Source of the DNA: Idiomarina sp.
GTDB taxonomy: Bacteria > Pseudomonadota > Gammaproteobacteria > Enterobacterales > Alteromonadaceae
Direction of reading: 5' to 3'
DNA: 64,000 nt
Assembly: GCA_022565355.1 (NCBI GenBank)
Contig: JAIUMU010000003.1
Coordinates: 307,989-371,988 of the forward strand
This document shows, in pieces, positions 17,404 through 26,056 of the stretch. A program made the position numbers and the translations under genes. How positions within the stretch are numbered: the first letter of the stretch is position 1; every line of letters begins with the position of its first letter. A model generated the notes under the pieces. The model was given only the letters and a program-made list of their open reading frames with translations, had not been told where the DNA came from and searched no databases.

Positions 17404-18297
17404 CTATTTTTTATCGGTTTCGCTGCGCGGGTTGCTCTTGGCTGTTTCCTCGCTACCCTGCGTACCTGCGCTTGCATCTGGCTTGGCGTCTGCCGTTGAG
17501 CGCTGTTCCGCTGCCGCACGTTCGGCAGCTACGAAATCATCGGTTTCTAATTCTATTTTTGGCACATCGCTGCATACATCACCGCCCATGCGGTTGATTG
17601 CTTTACACATTTCTACCACACGCTCATCTAGCACATGCATATGGTCTAGCATGCGGCCGATAGACGTTGCCACTGGATCTGGATTGTCCGTAGATACTGC
17701 GTACGCATCAAAACCGTACTTTTTGGCAATGGCTTCACGCTTATCATCTACATGATTGCGATCATCGCTTGGCGGTTGCGGCTGGCTCGCCACGATACGG
17801 CCAGGTATACCCACTACGGTTACCCCTGCTGGCACATCACGCACCACCACCGAGTTCGAGCCTATCCGGGCATTTTCACCAATTTGCAACGGCCCTAATA
17901 CCTTAGCGCCAGCGCCGATCACCACGCCATTTGCCAAGGTTGGATGGCGTTTGCCAGCTTTCCAGCTGGTGCCACCTAAGGTTACCCCGTGATAGAGCGT
18001 ACAATCATCGCCTATTTCAGCGGTTTCACCGATTACTACACCCATACCATGATCAATAAAAAAGCGCCGGCCAATGCGAGCACCTGGGTGAATTTCCACC
18101 CCAGTAAGCCAACGTGCAATCGTGGATATCCACCGCGCTAACCAGCGCAAACGCCACTGCCATAGCCTGTGGCTTATACGATGTATCCAAATCGCATGTA
18201 AACCAGGATAGTTGGTGAGCACTTCAAAAAAGTGCCGTGCGGCTGGGTCACGTTCATACACACTGGCGATATCTTCCCGAATACCTCGGAATAACAT
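17404..18297 (-). CDS. cysE: CysE, serine O-acetyltransferase with a long C-terminal tail
   Basis: Acetylates serine to O-acetylserine, the substrate of CysK. The first 175 residues hold the N-terminal helical domain ([20 protein letters not shown]) and the left-handed beta-helix with [34 protein letters not shown] and [20 protein letters not shown]. The remaining ~120 residues include a segment predicted helical and then an Ala/Ser/Glu-rich, probably disordered tail (about 240-297). Total 297 aa; longer than E. coli CysE (273). Divergent from the amidohydrolase at 18472. Confidence 0.93.
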   Translation of the reverse strand: MLFRGIREDIASVYERDPAARHFFEVLTNYPGLHAIWIHRISHRLWQWRLRWLARWISTIARWLTGVEIHPGARIGRRFFIDHGMGVVIGETAEIGDDCTLYHGVTLGGTSWKAGKRHPTLANGVVIGAGAKVLGPLQIGENARIGSNSVVVRDVPAGVTVVGIPGRIVASQPQPPSDDRNHVDDKREAIAKKYGFDAYAVSTDNPDPVATSIGRMLDHMHVLDERVVEMCKAINRMGGDVCSDVPKIELETDDFVAAERAAAEQRSTADAKPDASAGTQGSEETAKSNPRSETDKK

Positions 18298-18471
18298 AGG
18301 CGAATCTCACTACAGGTAAGAATTTACTTTCTATTAATTTGGTGCTTAGTATAACGGTTAACAAGGGGATTGGTGAAGGAAGCTGAGAATAATCCTACGC
18401 AGGACGCAAAATAAACGGCGTAATTGCAGAAAATAAGGCGCCAATACACCACAACTGTTGGGAGAAACATC

Positions 18472-19773
18472 ATGCAACACCTCGTTCGAAAACTCAGTAT
18501 TACTGCGGCATTGATTACCGGCATGGCCGCCAGTAGTATCGCCGCCGCCGATACACTTATTCATGCCGGTCGGTTGATCGATGGCACCGATAATGCGGTG
18601 CAGGAAAACGTAACCATTCGAGTGGCAAACAACAAAATTACTGCCATCGAAAGTGGCTTCACCCGCGCCAGTGCCAACGATACCGTAATCGATATGCGCA
18701 ATGGCACGGTGATGCCAGGTTTTATTGATATGCATACGCACCTTACCTCACAATCTGAACCCGGTTCGTACATGCACCGCTTTACCATGCGCGAAGCCGA
18801 TGTAGCCTATCGCGCCCAGCACTTTGCTGAAATTACCCTACAGGCCGGCTTTACCACCGTGCGAGATTTGGGCGATAGTTTTGCCGTGAGCGTGGCATTG
18901 AAGCGCGCCATCAATGGCGGAACCGTGGTTGGCCCACGCATCTATACTGCTGCGAAATCTCTTGCTACCACCGGTGGTCATGCAGATCCAAGCAATGGTA
19001 TGCGGCCGGGCCTAATGGAACCCCCTGGGCCGATGGAGGGTGTTGTAAACGGTGTAGATGCAGCACGCCAAGCCGTTCGAGCGCGCTATCAGGAAGGCGC
19101 TGATTTAATCAAACTTACCGCAACAGGTGGTGTATTAAGCCTCGCAGCAAGTGGCGATAACCCGCAGTTTATGGATGATGAGCTGGCTGCTATTGTTGCC
19201 ACAGCGCACGATTATGGCATGCGTGTTGCCGTGCATGCGCATGGCAAAGATGGCATGATTCGCGCCATTAAAGCAGGTGTAGATTCCATTGAGCATGGCA
19301 CCTACATGGACGATGAAGTATTCGCGCTAATGAAAGAACATGGCACTTGGTATGTTCCCACCATTACCGCCGGCCGCAGTGTTGCCGATAGAGCAGAAAT
19401 TGAAGGCTATTTTCCAGAACAAGTACGCGCTAAAGCACGCCAAATTGGGCCGCTCATTCAAGGCACATTTGGCCGTGCATACGCGGCTGGGGTAAATATC
19501 GCTTTTGGTACCGATGCAGGTGTATTCGATCATGGCGAAAATGCCCGTGAATTCACCTACATGGTAGAAGCAGGAATGCCGCCATTGGCCGCTATCCGCT
19601 CTGCTACTATGTCGGCAGCGCGCTTACTAGGCGCAGAAGACGTTATCGGCAGTATTGAAGTAGGGAAATACGCAGATATCGTTGGTGTGCAAGGCAACCC
19701 TCTAGACGATATCGAGCGCTTAAAAAGTATGAGCTTAGTAATGAAAGATGGCGTGGCGTACCGCCTGCCCTAA
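18472..19773 (+). CDS. Secreted prolidase/imidazolonepropionase-like amidohydrolase
   Basis: 433-aa amidohydrolase started at the ATG at 18472 after GGGAGA; a signal peptide ends near ASSIAAA. Metal ligands are visible: His-Thr-His in [10 protein letters not shown] (88-90), the probable carboxylated Lys in [12 protein letters not shown], His in [10 protein letters not shown] and [10 protein letters not shown], and Asp in AFGTDAGVF. This pattern matches the Xaa-Pro dipeptidase-like family of amidohydrolases. Likely a periplasmic hydrolase of dipeptides carrying a C-terminal hydrophobic or basic residue, but the exact substrate is not known. A second, only distantly similar enzyme is at 7735-9078. 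Confidence 0.9.
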   Translation: MQHLVRKLSITAALITGMAASSIAAADTLIHAGRLIDGTDNAVQENVTIRVANNKITAIESGFTRASANDTVIDMRNGTVMPGFIDMHTHLTSQSEPGSYMHRFTMREADVAYRAQHFAEITLQAGFTTVRDLGDSFAVSVALKRAINGGTVVGPRIYTAAKSLATTGGHADPSNGMRPGLMEPPGPMEGVVNGVDAARQAVRARYQEGADLIKLTATGGVLSLAASGDNPQFMDDELAAIVATAHDYGMRVAVHAHGKDGMIRAIKAGVDSIEHGTYMDDEVFALMKEHGTWYVPTITAGRSVADRAEIEGYFPEQVRAKARQIGPLIQGTFGRAYAAGVNIAFGTDAGVFDHGENAREFTYMVEAGMPPLAAIRSATMSAARLLGAEDVIGSIEVGKYADIVGVQGNPLDDIERLKSMSLVMKDGVAYRLP

Positions 19774-19841
19774 GCACTTCGGTATGCGTAGCGGCACCTA
19801 GCTTTTATTGCGTAAAAAAAATTGTGTGCCGAAACAGAGTG

Positions 19842-19876
19842 AAAAGCGCGCCTTATGAACGGGCGCGCTCTTCTTT
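19842..19876. terminator. Terminator overlapping the DUF2489 stop codon
   Basis: AGCGCGCC (19845-19852) pairs with GGCGCGCT (19862-19869); the loop holds the stop codon of the minus-strand gene. T-rich tails are found on both sides (TCTTCTTTT on plus, TTTTCAC on minus), so it can end both convergent transcripts. Confidence 0.6.
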
Positions 19877-20314
19877 TACCCAAGCAATCAAGGTAACAAC
19901 GTCTGTTTGGATGCCTTCTTGTAGTTCCACCTCATAGGCTTCTCGCTCACGATCGAGCTTGCGAATCTCCTGCTTCGGATATTCCTTTCTCGCCTCATGG
20001 GTGGGCATATGCTTAATGCGCTCATACATCTCGTGAATCACCGGCCAACGAGCCGCGAAATCGTTCGCCTCGGCATTTGGCAAGTTATCCAACAGTACAG
20101 CGATACGAATACAACCTTCCGAATATGGGCACTGCTCTTGCTGCATCGCTTTGGCGATGGTTTCAATGCTTTCATGTAAGTAATGCATGCGCTTACGTTC
20201 ATTTTCCGCCAGCGCTTTACTCTGTACCCGCACTTTCGCCAGTAAAATCCCTGCATAGATACTTAATGCAGCAATCACCACTATTCCAACTATTATAAAA
20301 ATCCAGGTAAGCAA
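19853..20314 (-). CDS. DUF2489 family membrane-anchored protein
   Basis: 153 aa with one N-terminal membrane helix (MLTWIFIIVGIVVIAALSIY) and a cytoplasmic helical, charged remainder containing QCPYSEGCIRIAVLLDNLPN, which is the conserved core of DUF2489. Function unknown. It follows yihI by about 58 bp, an order found in Shewanella and other Alteromonadales, so the two are probably co-transcribed. Confidence 0.82.
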   Translation of the reverse strand: MLTWIFIIVGIVVIAALSIYAGILLAKVRVQSKALAENERKRMHYLHESIETIAKAMQQEQCPYSEGCIRIAVLLDNLPNAEANDFAARWPVIHEMYERIKHMPTHEARKEYPKQEIRKLDREREAYEVELQEGIQTDVVTLIAWVKEERARS

Positions 20315-20372
20315 AATAATCTCCTATTACCACATCAGTAAGATGTTAACGCTCACTGATACATCTGCGCTA

Positions 20373-20855
20373 TCAGGACGAAACATCTTCATCATCGAGA
20401 ATATCATTCTCATTAAAATCATACTCAAAGTCGTCGTCATCTTCGTCTTCAGCATCTAAATCAATGCCCAGCTGCTCAGCCAGCTCTTGGTATCGCGCTA
20501 ATTGCACATCTACCCATTGCTGATCGGCTTTCTTTAAAATCTCGCCATTTTCCATTTGTTCTAACAGCGTTTGTAAGCGGCTATTGTTCTCTAGTTCCGC
20601 AAACTCTTGCTTGGCACTCTGCGGCTTCTTTGTCACCGTGAGCGGCACGGGCGTTTTACTTCCCACACGAGCATCACCTTGGGTGCGCGCTGATTCCGCC
20701 TGGTTTTGTTTTTGCTCGCCAGAATATCGGCTTCCGGCTGCCCGGCCTTTACCTTTTTCTTTCTGCTTAGGCGTGGATACGCTTGGGGTAGGTTTTCGAT
20801 CAGCTTTTTTTGCTGCTAATGGCCCAGATTTACGGGTTTTCTTCATTCGAGTCAT
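20373..20855 (-). CDS. yihI: YihI, Der GTPase-activating protein
   Basis: Stimulates the GTPase Der (EngA) and so modulates late 50S ribosome assembly. The 160-aa product (ATG at 20855 with AAAGG upstream; a TTG six codons earlier is possible) has a Lys/Arg-rich basic N-terminal region with MTRMKKTRKSG, a central helical segment NSRLQTLLEQMENGEILKKA followed by QWVDVQLARYQELAEQLGID, and a highly acidic end (residues about 133-160). This basic-to-acidic layout is typical of YihI. The neighbourhood of engB and polA agrees with E. coli gene order. Confidence 0.88.
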   Translation of the reverse strand: MTRMKKTRKSGPLAAKKADRKPTPSVSTPKQKEKGKGRAAGSRYSGEQKQNQAESARTQGDARVGSKTPVPLTVTKKPQSAKQEFAELENNSRLQTLLEQMENGEILKKADQQWVDVQLARYQELAEQLGIDLDAEDEDDDDFEYDFNENDILDDEDVSS

Positions 20856-20935
20856 GCTGGATAGGCCTTTCAATGGTATTACGAGAGTATCTGTAGATCA
20901 TAGCCCATATTGGCCGGAAGCGAAATCGCAGGCAA

Positions 20936-20965
20936 TAAAAAAGGCGATGAAAACCATCGCCTTGA
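20936..20965 (-). terminator. Minus-strand intrinsic terminator upstream of yihI
   Basis: AAGGCGATG (20941-20949) pairs with CATCGCCTT (20955-20963); on the minus strand the stem is followed by TTTTTTATT. On the plus strand it is followed by GATTTG, a poor tail. It therefore stops transcription coming from the gene-free region toward yihI. Confidence 0.8.
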
Positions 20966-21120
20966 TTTGTATCTCGCGCACCCCCCAGGGTGAAGATGAG
21001 ATTGATTGTCGCTTATTCCATGTGCTTTTTGTTTTTATTCCGTATAGCCTCACTTCTTTTTATCTGCACCTTACTAGTGCAACTTTTTATCAGTGAGAAA
21101 TTTTTTCCTGCTTGATGTTA
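20936..21120 (-). ncRNA. Possible small RNA at the csrC position, upstream of yihI
   Basis: A strong intrinsic terminator facing left ends a transcript that cannot be a visible protein gene. In E. coli the RNA CsrC sits exactly here, between engB and yihI and in the yihI direction. On the minus strand there are GGA triplets (the CsrA-binding core) at 21106-21108, 21039-21041 and 21017-21019, with more upstream at 21182, 21240 and 21258. Their number is not clearly above chance. The 5' end shown is a guess; the only firm part is the terminator. Confidence 0.35.
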
Positions 21121-21638
21121 ATACTAGTGGTTAAAACAATCGTTTAACCAATGCTAACTAAGGTGTAAGCGCGTATTGCTATCCCAAAATATTTTTTATT
21201 ATTATTCTTATTTTTTGTTCTTATTATTGTTGAATCGCTTCCTAGCGTTTTTATTATTCCTTTTTACTACTTTCTTACTCAGCATTCTTTACCGGGAAGA
21301 TATCACAGCTTTGTAACAATTGCCTGACATTCTATTTACTTTGCATTGCTTTATTATTTTTCTTATTTGCTAATGCTTAGCCCTTGCTGATTGCGCGCCT
21401 CACGGCAAACGTAAGTAGATAACGGCGTTAAGATTACGTGAATAAGATGGTTTCGCAACAACTTTCTTGATCTAAAAAAATATTTCTTATGCCTTTATGT
21501 GATAATTATCAACAGGAATATTATTTTTGTTATGGTTTTTATTCCATAAAGCGTAGTAAAAGCGCGCTGTAATGGCTGGTAAAGCATCCCCATAGTATGC
21601 AAAATGGGTGTACTTTTTGTATTACCGAGGAAAATAGC

Positions 21639-23399
21639 ATGCGCATTAACCCGCTTTTTACCGCCATCGCTTGCTCATTAGTGCTGCTAACGGCATGCCA
21701 AAGTGCGCCAGAATCTACTTCAGCAGCTGAAGCAACTACTCAGCAAACCAACGCTCGTTTCACTGAGCTTGCAGATGCAGCATGGAGCTACGGAGCCAAC
21801 CAAGATCGAGCAACGTTGCAAGATATTAGCCCTGCCGCGTTAACGGAGCGCTATCAAGCGCGCCTGAACTTCTATGAAGAAATCGAAAGCATTAGCCCAG
21901 ATTCATTAACTGAAGAAAATCGCATCAACCGCGATATGATCTTGTATGCGTTACGCAACATGCTTTCTGATTACGAATTCAACATGTACCTGCGGCCACT
22001 TACGAATGAAACCGGCCCACACAACCGTATGGCTGGCATTGCTAACAGTATGCGCATCAATCGTGCCGAAGATGTAAACACCTATTTGCAATTGTTGCAG
22101 CAAATTCCTGATTGGTTAGCCCAACAAACAGAGCATATGCGCCAAGGTCTTGCTATCGGTATGGCACAACCTAAGGTGGTATTGGCAAACTTCCCAGCGG
22201 GAATTAAAGCCTATGTAACCACAGATCCTACCGAGAGCGTGTTCTACCGCCCAGCTCGAGATGCACAAAACCGTTTATCAGATGAGGTGTTTGCTAATCT
22301 TGATTTAGAGTTACAAACCTTAATTGCTACCGTGGTAAACCCAGCATTTATGGATTTCCATGATTTCTTAGTGAATGAATACATTCCCAATGCACCCGAT
22401 GATATTGCGGCTACCAATCTACCGAATGGTGAGGCTTTTTACGCCAATCGAGTGAAGCACTACACCACTTTGGATATTAGTGCCGAAGAAATCCACAATA
22501 TCGGCCTCGCAGAAGTGGCGCGAATTCGCGCAGAAATGCAGGATGTAATCGATGAAGTAGGCTTTGAGGGCACATTTGCGGAGTTCATTCATTTCTTACG
22601 CACAGATCCGCAGTTCTACGTAGATACGCCAGAAGAGCTCCTGAAAGAAGCGGCTTATATTGCCAAGCGGGCTGATGGTGCCCTACCGAAGCTATTTAAT
22701 CACTTGCCTCGTACGCCCTACGCGGTAGTGCCTGTACCAGCAGAAATCGCGCCAAATTACACGCAAGGCCGCTATGCTCGCTCTAACCGCGATGATGAGC
22801 CAGGTGAATACTGGGTAAATACCTACGCATTAGATACTCGCCCGCTATATGAACTCGAGGCACTTACCTTGCATGAAGGCGTTCCAGGCCACCATTTACA
22901 AATCTCACTGGCAGCAGAAATGGAAGATATGCCGGGATATCGGCGTTCTACCTATATTTCCGCGTTTGGTGAAGGTTGGGGCTTGTATGCTGAGTACTTA
23001 GGTATCGAGGCAGGGTTCTATCAAGACCCTTACAGCAACTTTGGCCGTTTAACCTATGAAATGTGGCGGGCAGCTCGATTAGTAGTAGATACGGGGATGC
23101 ATGCATTCGGTTGGAGCCGTGAGCGCGCAGTAGATTTCTTAGGCAGCAATACGGCGCTTTCATTGCACAATGTGAACACTGAAATCGATCGTTACATCAG
23201 CTGGCCTGGGCAAGCGCTATCGTACAAGCTTGGTGATTTAACCATTAAGCGGTTACGTGCAGAAGCGGAAGCAGCGCTAGGTGAGAACTTTGATGTACGG
23301 GAGTTTCATTACCAAGTGTTGCGTAATGGCAGTATTCCATTGGCAACCTTAGAGAATCAAATTCACCAGTGGATTGCGGCGGAATTAGCCGAAGGCTAA
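21639..23399 (+). CDS. DUF885 family lipoprotein, putative zinc peptidase
   Basis: 586-aa protein begun at the ATG at 21639 after GAGGAAAA. The N-terminus is a lipoprotein signal (ACSLVLLTAC, lipobox LTAC at about residues 17-20). The C-terminal half has the DUF885 signature LTLHEGVPGHHLQ near residue 412, a His-Glu-x5-His-His pattern thought to bind a metal, then FGEGWGLYAEYLG and the DTGMHAFGWSRERAVDFL block. The family is related to gluzincin peptidases. Presumably an envelope peptidase or hydrolase; substrate unknown. Confidence 0.9.
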   Translation: MRINPLFTAIACSLVLLTACQSAPESTSAAEATTQQTNARFTELADAAWSYGANQDRATLQDISPAALTERYQARLNFYEEIESISPDSLTEENRINRDMILYALRNMLSDYEFNMYLRPLTNETGPHNRMAGIANSMRINRAEDVNTYLQLLQQIPDWLAQQTEHMRQGLAIGMAQPKVVLANFPAGIKAYVTTDPTESVFYRPARDAQNRLSDEVFANLDLELQTLIATVVNPAFMDFHDFLVNEYIPNAPDDIAATNLPNGEAFYANRVKHYTTLDISAEEIHNIGLAEVARIRAEMQDVIDEVGFEGTFAEFIHFLRTDPQFYVDTPEELLKEAAYIAKRADGALPKLFNHLPRTPYAVVPVPAEIAPNYTQGRYARSNRDDEPGEYWVNTYALDTRPLYELEALTLHEGVPGHHLQISLAAEMEDMPGYRRSTYISAFGEGWGLYAEYLGIEAGFYQDPYSNFGRLTYEMWRAARLVVDTGMHAFGWSRERAVDFLGSNTALSLHNVNTEIDRYISWPGQALSYKLGDLTIKRLRAEAEAALGENFDVREFHYQVLRNGSIPLATLENQIHQWIAAELAEG

Positions 23400-23419
23400 C
23401 CTGCTCTCGCCTTATCCCT

Positions 23420-24343
23420 TTATAAGCCCGGCTTTATGCTGGGCTTTCTATTGGCCAACCAAACACCGAACAAGATTAACCCCATACCAGCAATCTGGAA
23501 CACACCGATGCGTTCGCCGCTTAATGCGCCTAGGGTCATGGCAACAATCGGAATCAAATAGGTTACTGAGCTGGCAAATACTGTAGTGGCTATCTGCACC
23601 AGGTGGTTAAACAAGATAAGCGCGAGCGCAGTACCCAAAACGCCTAATACCACCACCGCAGCTAACGAACCCCACGCTGCCGAGCCTTCAAGTTTCGCAC
23701 CTACTTCACCAGGCCCCGCCAAATACCAAATCGCTACCGGCAGCACCATCAGCAAGGAAACCCCGGTAATTGTAAGCGGGCTTTGATCGGGTAGATACGT
23801 TTTAATCAGGTTTAGGTTGGCACCATAGCAGAACGTAGCTAGTACGATAAACAGAGCGTAGCCATTTAGAGTGAGCTGCCCGGTGGCATTTAATAACACC
23901 AGCATTAACGTGCCACACAAGCCAATCAATAGGCCTAATACCGTGCGGCCGGTAACCCACTGGCGGAAAATAACAGCACCAATAATCAGCGTAAACAACG
24001 GCGTAAGTGCATTTAAAGCACCGGTTACACCGCTATCGATTCGCGTTTGCGCTAGGGCAAATAAGAATGCTGGCAACAAGCTTCCGGTTAGGCCCACAGA
24101 AAGGATTACTGGCCATTGCCTACGTTGTACACGGGTAATGCGCACAATCGCAAAGGGGGCGAGAAATGCGGCCGCGGCAGCCAAGCGAATGGCGGCTACT
24201 TCAGTAGGGGTAAAGGTTACCAAGCCCACTTTTATTAGCCAAAACGAGCTACCCCAAATTAACGCGAGTAAAAATAACTTTGCCCAAGTGCTCGGTGCAT
24301 ACTGCTCATTCACCAAAGGGTGCTTCAATAACTCTTGAGTCAT
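23420..24343 (-). CDS. EamA/DMT-superfamily permease
   Basis: 307-aa inner-membrane protein with about ten helices in two EamA repeats; the first starts at FLLALIWGSSFWLIKVGLVT and the second at GYALFIVLATFCYGANLNLI. The family exports or imports small metabolites such as amino acids, and substrate cannot be read from sequence. Its ATG overlaps the engB stop by one base (TAATG), so it is translated from the engB transcript. Confidence 0.88.
   Translation of the reverse strand: MTQELLKHPLVNEQYAPSTWAKLFLLALIWGSSFWLIKVGLVTFTPTEVAAIRLAAAAAFLAPFAIVRITRVQRRQWPVILSVGLTGSLLPAFLFALAQTRIDSGVTGALNALTPLFTLIIGAVIFRQWVTGRTVLGLLIGLCGTLMLVLLNATGQLTLNGYALFIVLATFCYGANLNLIKTYLPDQSPLTITGVSLLMVLPVAIWYLAGPGEVGAKLEGSAAWGSLAAVVVLGVLGTALALILFNHLVQIATTVFASSVTYLIPIVAMTLGALSGERIGVFQIAGMGLILFGVWLANRKPSIKPGL
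23424..23450. terminator. Possible terminator inside the EamA 3' end
   Basis: AAGCCCGGC (23424-23432) and GCTGGGCTT (23438-23446) form a nine-step stem with one wobble. The plus-strand tail is TCTATT, so it could end the DUF885 gene. It overlaps the last codons of the convergent permease gene. Tail is weak on both sides. Confidence 0.45.
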
Positions 24344-25005
24344 TAACTCTCAGGCTCATCGGCGTTAGGTGCTGGCGTATCATCATTTTCTGTTACTAAG
24401 GGCATGGCATACCATTCATGCAGCTTTTTCTCGAGCTCAGGCAAGCCTGATTTATTCAGCGATGAAAAAGTAATAATCGATACATCCCCACCGAAGCCTG
24501 GAATCGCTTCTTGAATTTGCATCAATGTGGCTTTGCGAGCACCGCTTTTCAATTTATCCGCTTTGGTAAGTACTACCAATACCGGTAAGTTGCTTTCTAC
24601 GGCCCAATGAATTAACTCTTGATCAAGATCTTTCATTGGGTGGCGAATATCCATCAGCACCACTAAACCGCGCAGGCAATTGCGCTTTTCTAGGTACTCG
24701 GAAAGTGCTTCTTGCCACTTCATTTTCATTTCCAGTGGCACTTTCGCGAACCCATAACCGGGTAAATCGATTAATCTGCGATTATCATCCAAACTAAATA
24801 CATTGATCTGTTGCGTGCGCCCAGGCGTTTTACTTATACGCGCCAAGCCTCTTTGTCGTGTAAGCACATTCAAGGCACTGGATTTTCCGGCATTCGAACG
24901 GCCGGCAAATGCAACTTCCAAGCCTTCATCGGCAGGTAAATGGCGTATATCCGGGGCGCTTGTAACAAATTGCGCGTTCTGAAAATGCAGGGTGCTAGTA
25001 CTCAC
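24343..25005 (-). CDS. engB: EngB (YihA/YsxC), ribosome-assembly GTPase
   Basis: Essential GTPase for 50S assembly and cell division. I start it at the GTG at 25005 (GAGG six bases upstream), giving 220 aa. G1 is [13 protein letters not shown]3 is [12 protein letters not shown]4 is LTKADKL and G5 lies around [10 protein letters not shown]. The C-terminal tail is Asp/Glu/Pro-rich. It leads a two-gene unit with the EamA permease. Confidence 0.95.
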   Translation of the reverse strand: MSTSTLHFQNAQFVTSAPDIRHLPADEGLEVAFAGRSNAGKSSALNVLTRQRGLARISKTPGRTQQINVFSLDDNRRLIDLPGYGFAKVPLEMKMKWQEALSEYLEKRNCLRGLVVLMDIRHPMKDLDQELIHWAVESNLPVLVVLTKADKLKSGARKATLMQIQEAIPGFGGDVSIITFSSLNKSGLPELEKKLHEWYAMPLVTENDDTPAPNADEPES

Positions 25006-25179
25006 ATTAAACCTCAATTACTCAGGAAGGACGCACATTATGAACGATTCACGCTATATAGCCAACCATGATCGGTGATTCAGGCATTTCATCATAGCGA
25101 GAATCGTGTAAAATAGGACCTTGAATTTTCCCGGGCTATGGCCCAGCCGAATACAAAAAAGATACAGAGAAGAGAGATC

Positions 25180-25824
25180 ATGAATAAACTCGCGATTCTA
25201 TGTGGTTTGATGTTGTTCGCCAGTGGCGCAGCAATGGCCTCCGGCTCGAACGAACGCCTTACTGGTGATGCCGAAGCTGGCCAAGAGAAATCCGTTACCT
25301 GTGCGGCATGCCATGGGCAAACGGGGAATAGTGCTACTGGCGATTTTCCTAATATTGCTGGCCAGCACAATAAATATCTTGTGAAGCAGCTAATGGATTA
25401 CCGTTTAGGTGCACAAACCAACGGTGAACGAGGCCGCCACAACGTATTAATGGCAGACCAAGTTATCAACCTTAGCGATCAAGACATTTATGATCTTGCA
25501 GCTTTTTACGCGGCGCAAGAACATGCGCTGGGTTCAGTAGACGAAGATATCGTTGCTGAAGCACAACGATTATTCCTTGGTGGTGACGAAGAGCGCGGTA
25601 TTACTTCGTGCGCAGCCTGCCATGGCCCAGGCGGCTTTGGTATGGGCTTAGCAGCATTTCCAATGTTGCAAGGCCAACATGCACAATATACTGCAGACCA
25701 ATTAAAGCAATTCCGTTCAGGTGAGCGAAATAATGATCCAAACGGCATGATGCGCGATATCGCTACACGTTTAACCGACCGTGATATCGAGATTCTTTCG
25801 CAGTACATCAACGGCCTTTACTAG
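25180..25824 (+). CDS. Cytochrome c4, di-haem periplasmic electron carrier
   Basis: 214-aa precursor begun at the ATG at 25180 after AGAGAAGAGAG, with a signal peptide ending in AAMASG. Two c-type haem sites, CAACHGQTGNS near residue 40 and CAACHGPGGFGMG near 145, lie in two similar halves, each with a downstream Met ligand region (GQHNKYLVKQLMDYR and GQHAQYTADQLKQFR repeats). It delivers electrons to the terminal cytochrome oxidase. Linkage to engB and polA is common in gammaproteobacteria. Confidence 0.93.
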   Translation: MNKLAILCGLMLFASGAAMASGSNERLTGDAEAGQEKSVTCAACHGQTGNSATGDFPNIAGQHNKYLVKQLMDYRLGAQTNGERGRHNVLMADQVINLSDQDIYDLAAFYAAQEHALGSVDEDIVAEAQRLFLGGDEERGITSCAACHGPGGFGMGLAAFPMLQGQHAQYTADQLKQFRSGERNNDPNGMMRDIATRLTDRDIEILSQYINGLY

Positions 25825-25854
25825 AAGTAGATTGCCGGAAATAAAAATCTGGCA

Positions 25855-25950
25855 ATAAAAAGCCCCAACCAAAGGGTTGGGGCAAATGATGTCCAGGGAA
25901 AACATCTTGGGAGAGCAATATGCTCACTTACTATGAGTTGCCCCTGCATT
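25855..25950 (-). ncRNA. Possible small RNA at the Spot 42 (spf) position, 3' of polA
   Basis: Between polA and cytochrome c4, on the polA strand, lie two successive terminators with about 110 bp between them. That interval has hairpins GAGCA-tat-TGCTC and GATGT-n9-ACATC and ends in a GC-rich stem with a U-run. In E. coli this is exactly where Spot 42, the Hfq-binding carbon-catabolite RNA, is encoded. However, I do not see the conserved Spot 42 5' sequence, and the possible promoter (TTGAAC, then CATAGT after 19 bases) is weak. Could also be a second backup terminator of polA. Confidence 0.42.
25856..25884 (-). terminator. Minus-strand terminator, second after polA
   Basis: GCCCCAACC (25862-25870) pairs with GGTTGGGGC (25875-25883) and is followed on the minus strand by TTTTTATT. 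On the plus strand there is no T-run, so it is oriented against the cytochrome c4 gene. Confidence 0.85.
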
Positions 25951-25991
25951 GAAAGTTCAAAAATCTTTACAGAAAAAATCGCATATAAAAC

Positions 25992-26018
25992 AAAGAGCTC
26001 CTAAGAGCTCTTTTTTAT
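25992..26018. terminator. Bidirectional terminator just 3' of polA
   Basis: AAAGAGCTC (25992-26000), loop CTAA, GAGCTCTTT (26005-26013). The plus strand continues TTTTATTA, and the minus strand TGTTTTAT. It lies about 40 bp after the polA stop and is the first terminator met by the polA transcript. Confidence 0.8.
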
Positions 26019-26056
26019 TACCTAAATATTTTGGAACTCTGCATTAGCAACACCAC

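Larger units (their letters stand above)
20856..21638. other. 783-bp AT-rich gene-free region
   Basis: No convincing protein-coding frame. The left end holds a strong minus-oriented terminator and a possible small RNA (see separate entries). From about 21180 to 21370 the DNA is strongly AT-rich with TTATT and TTTTT runs. Near 21500-21511 is the perfect 12-base palindrome TGATAATTATCA. The right end must carry the promoter of the DUF885 gene, whose ribosome-binding site GAGGAAAA is at about 21627. I see nothing else that I can name. Confidence 0.7.

Noticed and set aside
7735..19773. The two amidohydrolases as a recent duplication
   Set aside because: They share only superfamily motifs; metal-site context and lengths differ, so they are distant paralogues at most.
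21500..21511. Palindrome TGATAATTATCA as a Fur box
   Set aside because: It is a 6-6 palindrome lacking the 7-1-7 spacing of Fur sites, in very AT-rich DNA where such palindromes are common, and the downstream gene is not iron-related.
25855..25950. Calling the RNA candidate Spot 42 outright
   Set aside because: Position and orientation agree, but the conserved 5' sequence of Spot 42 is not visible and the promoter is poor.
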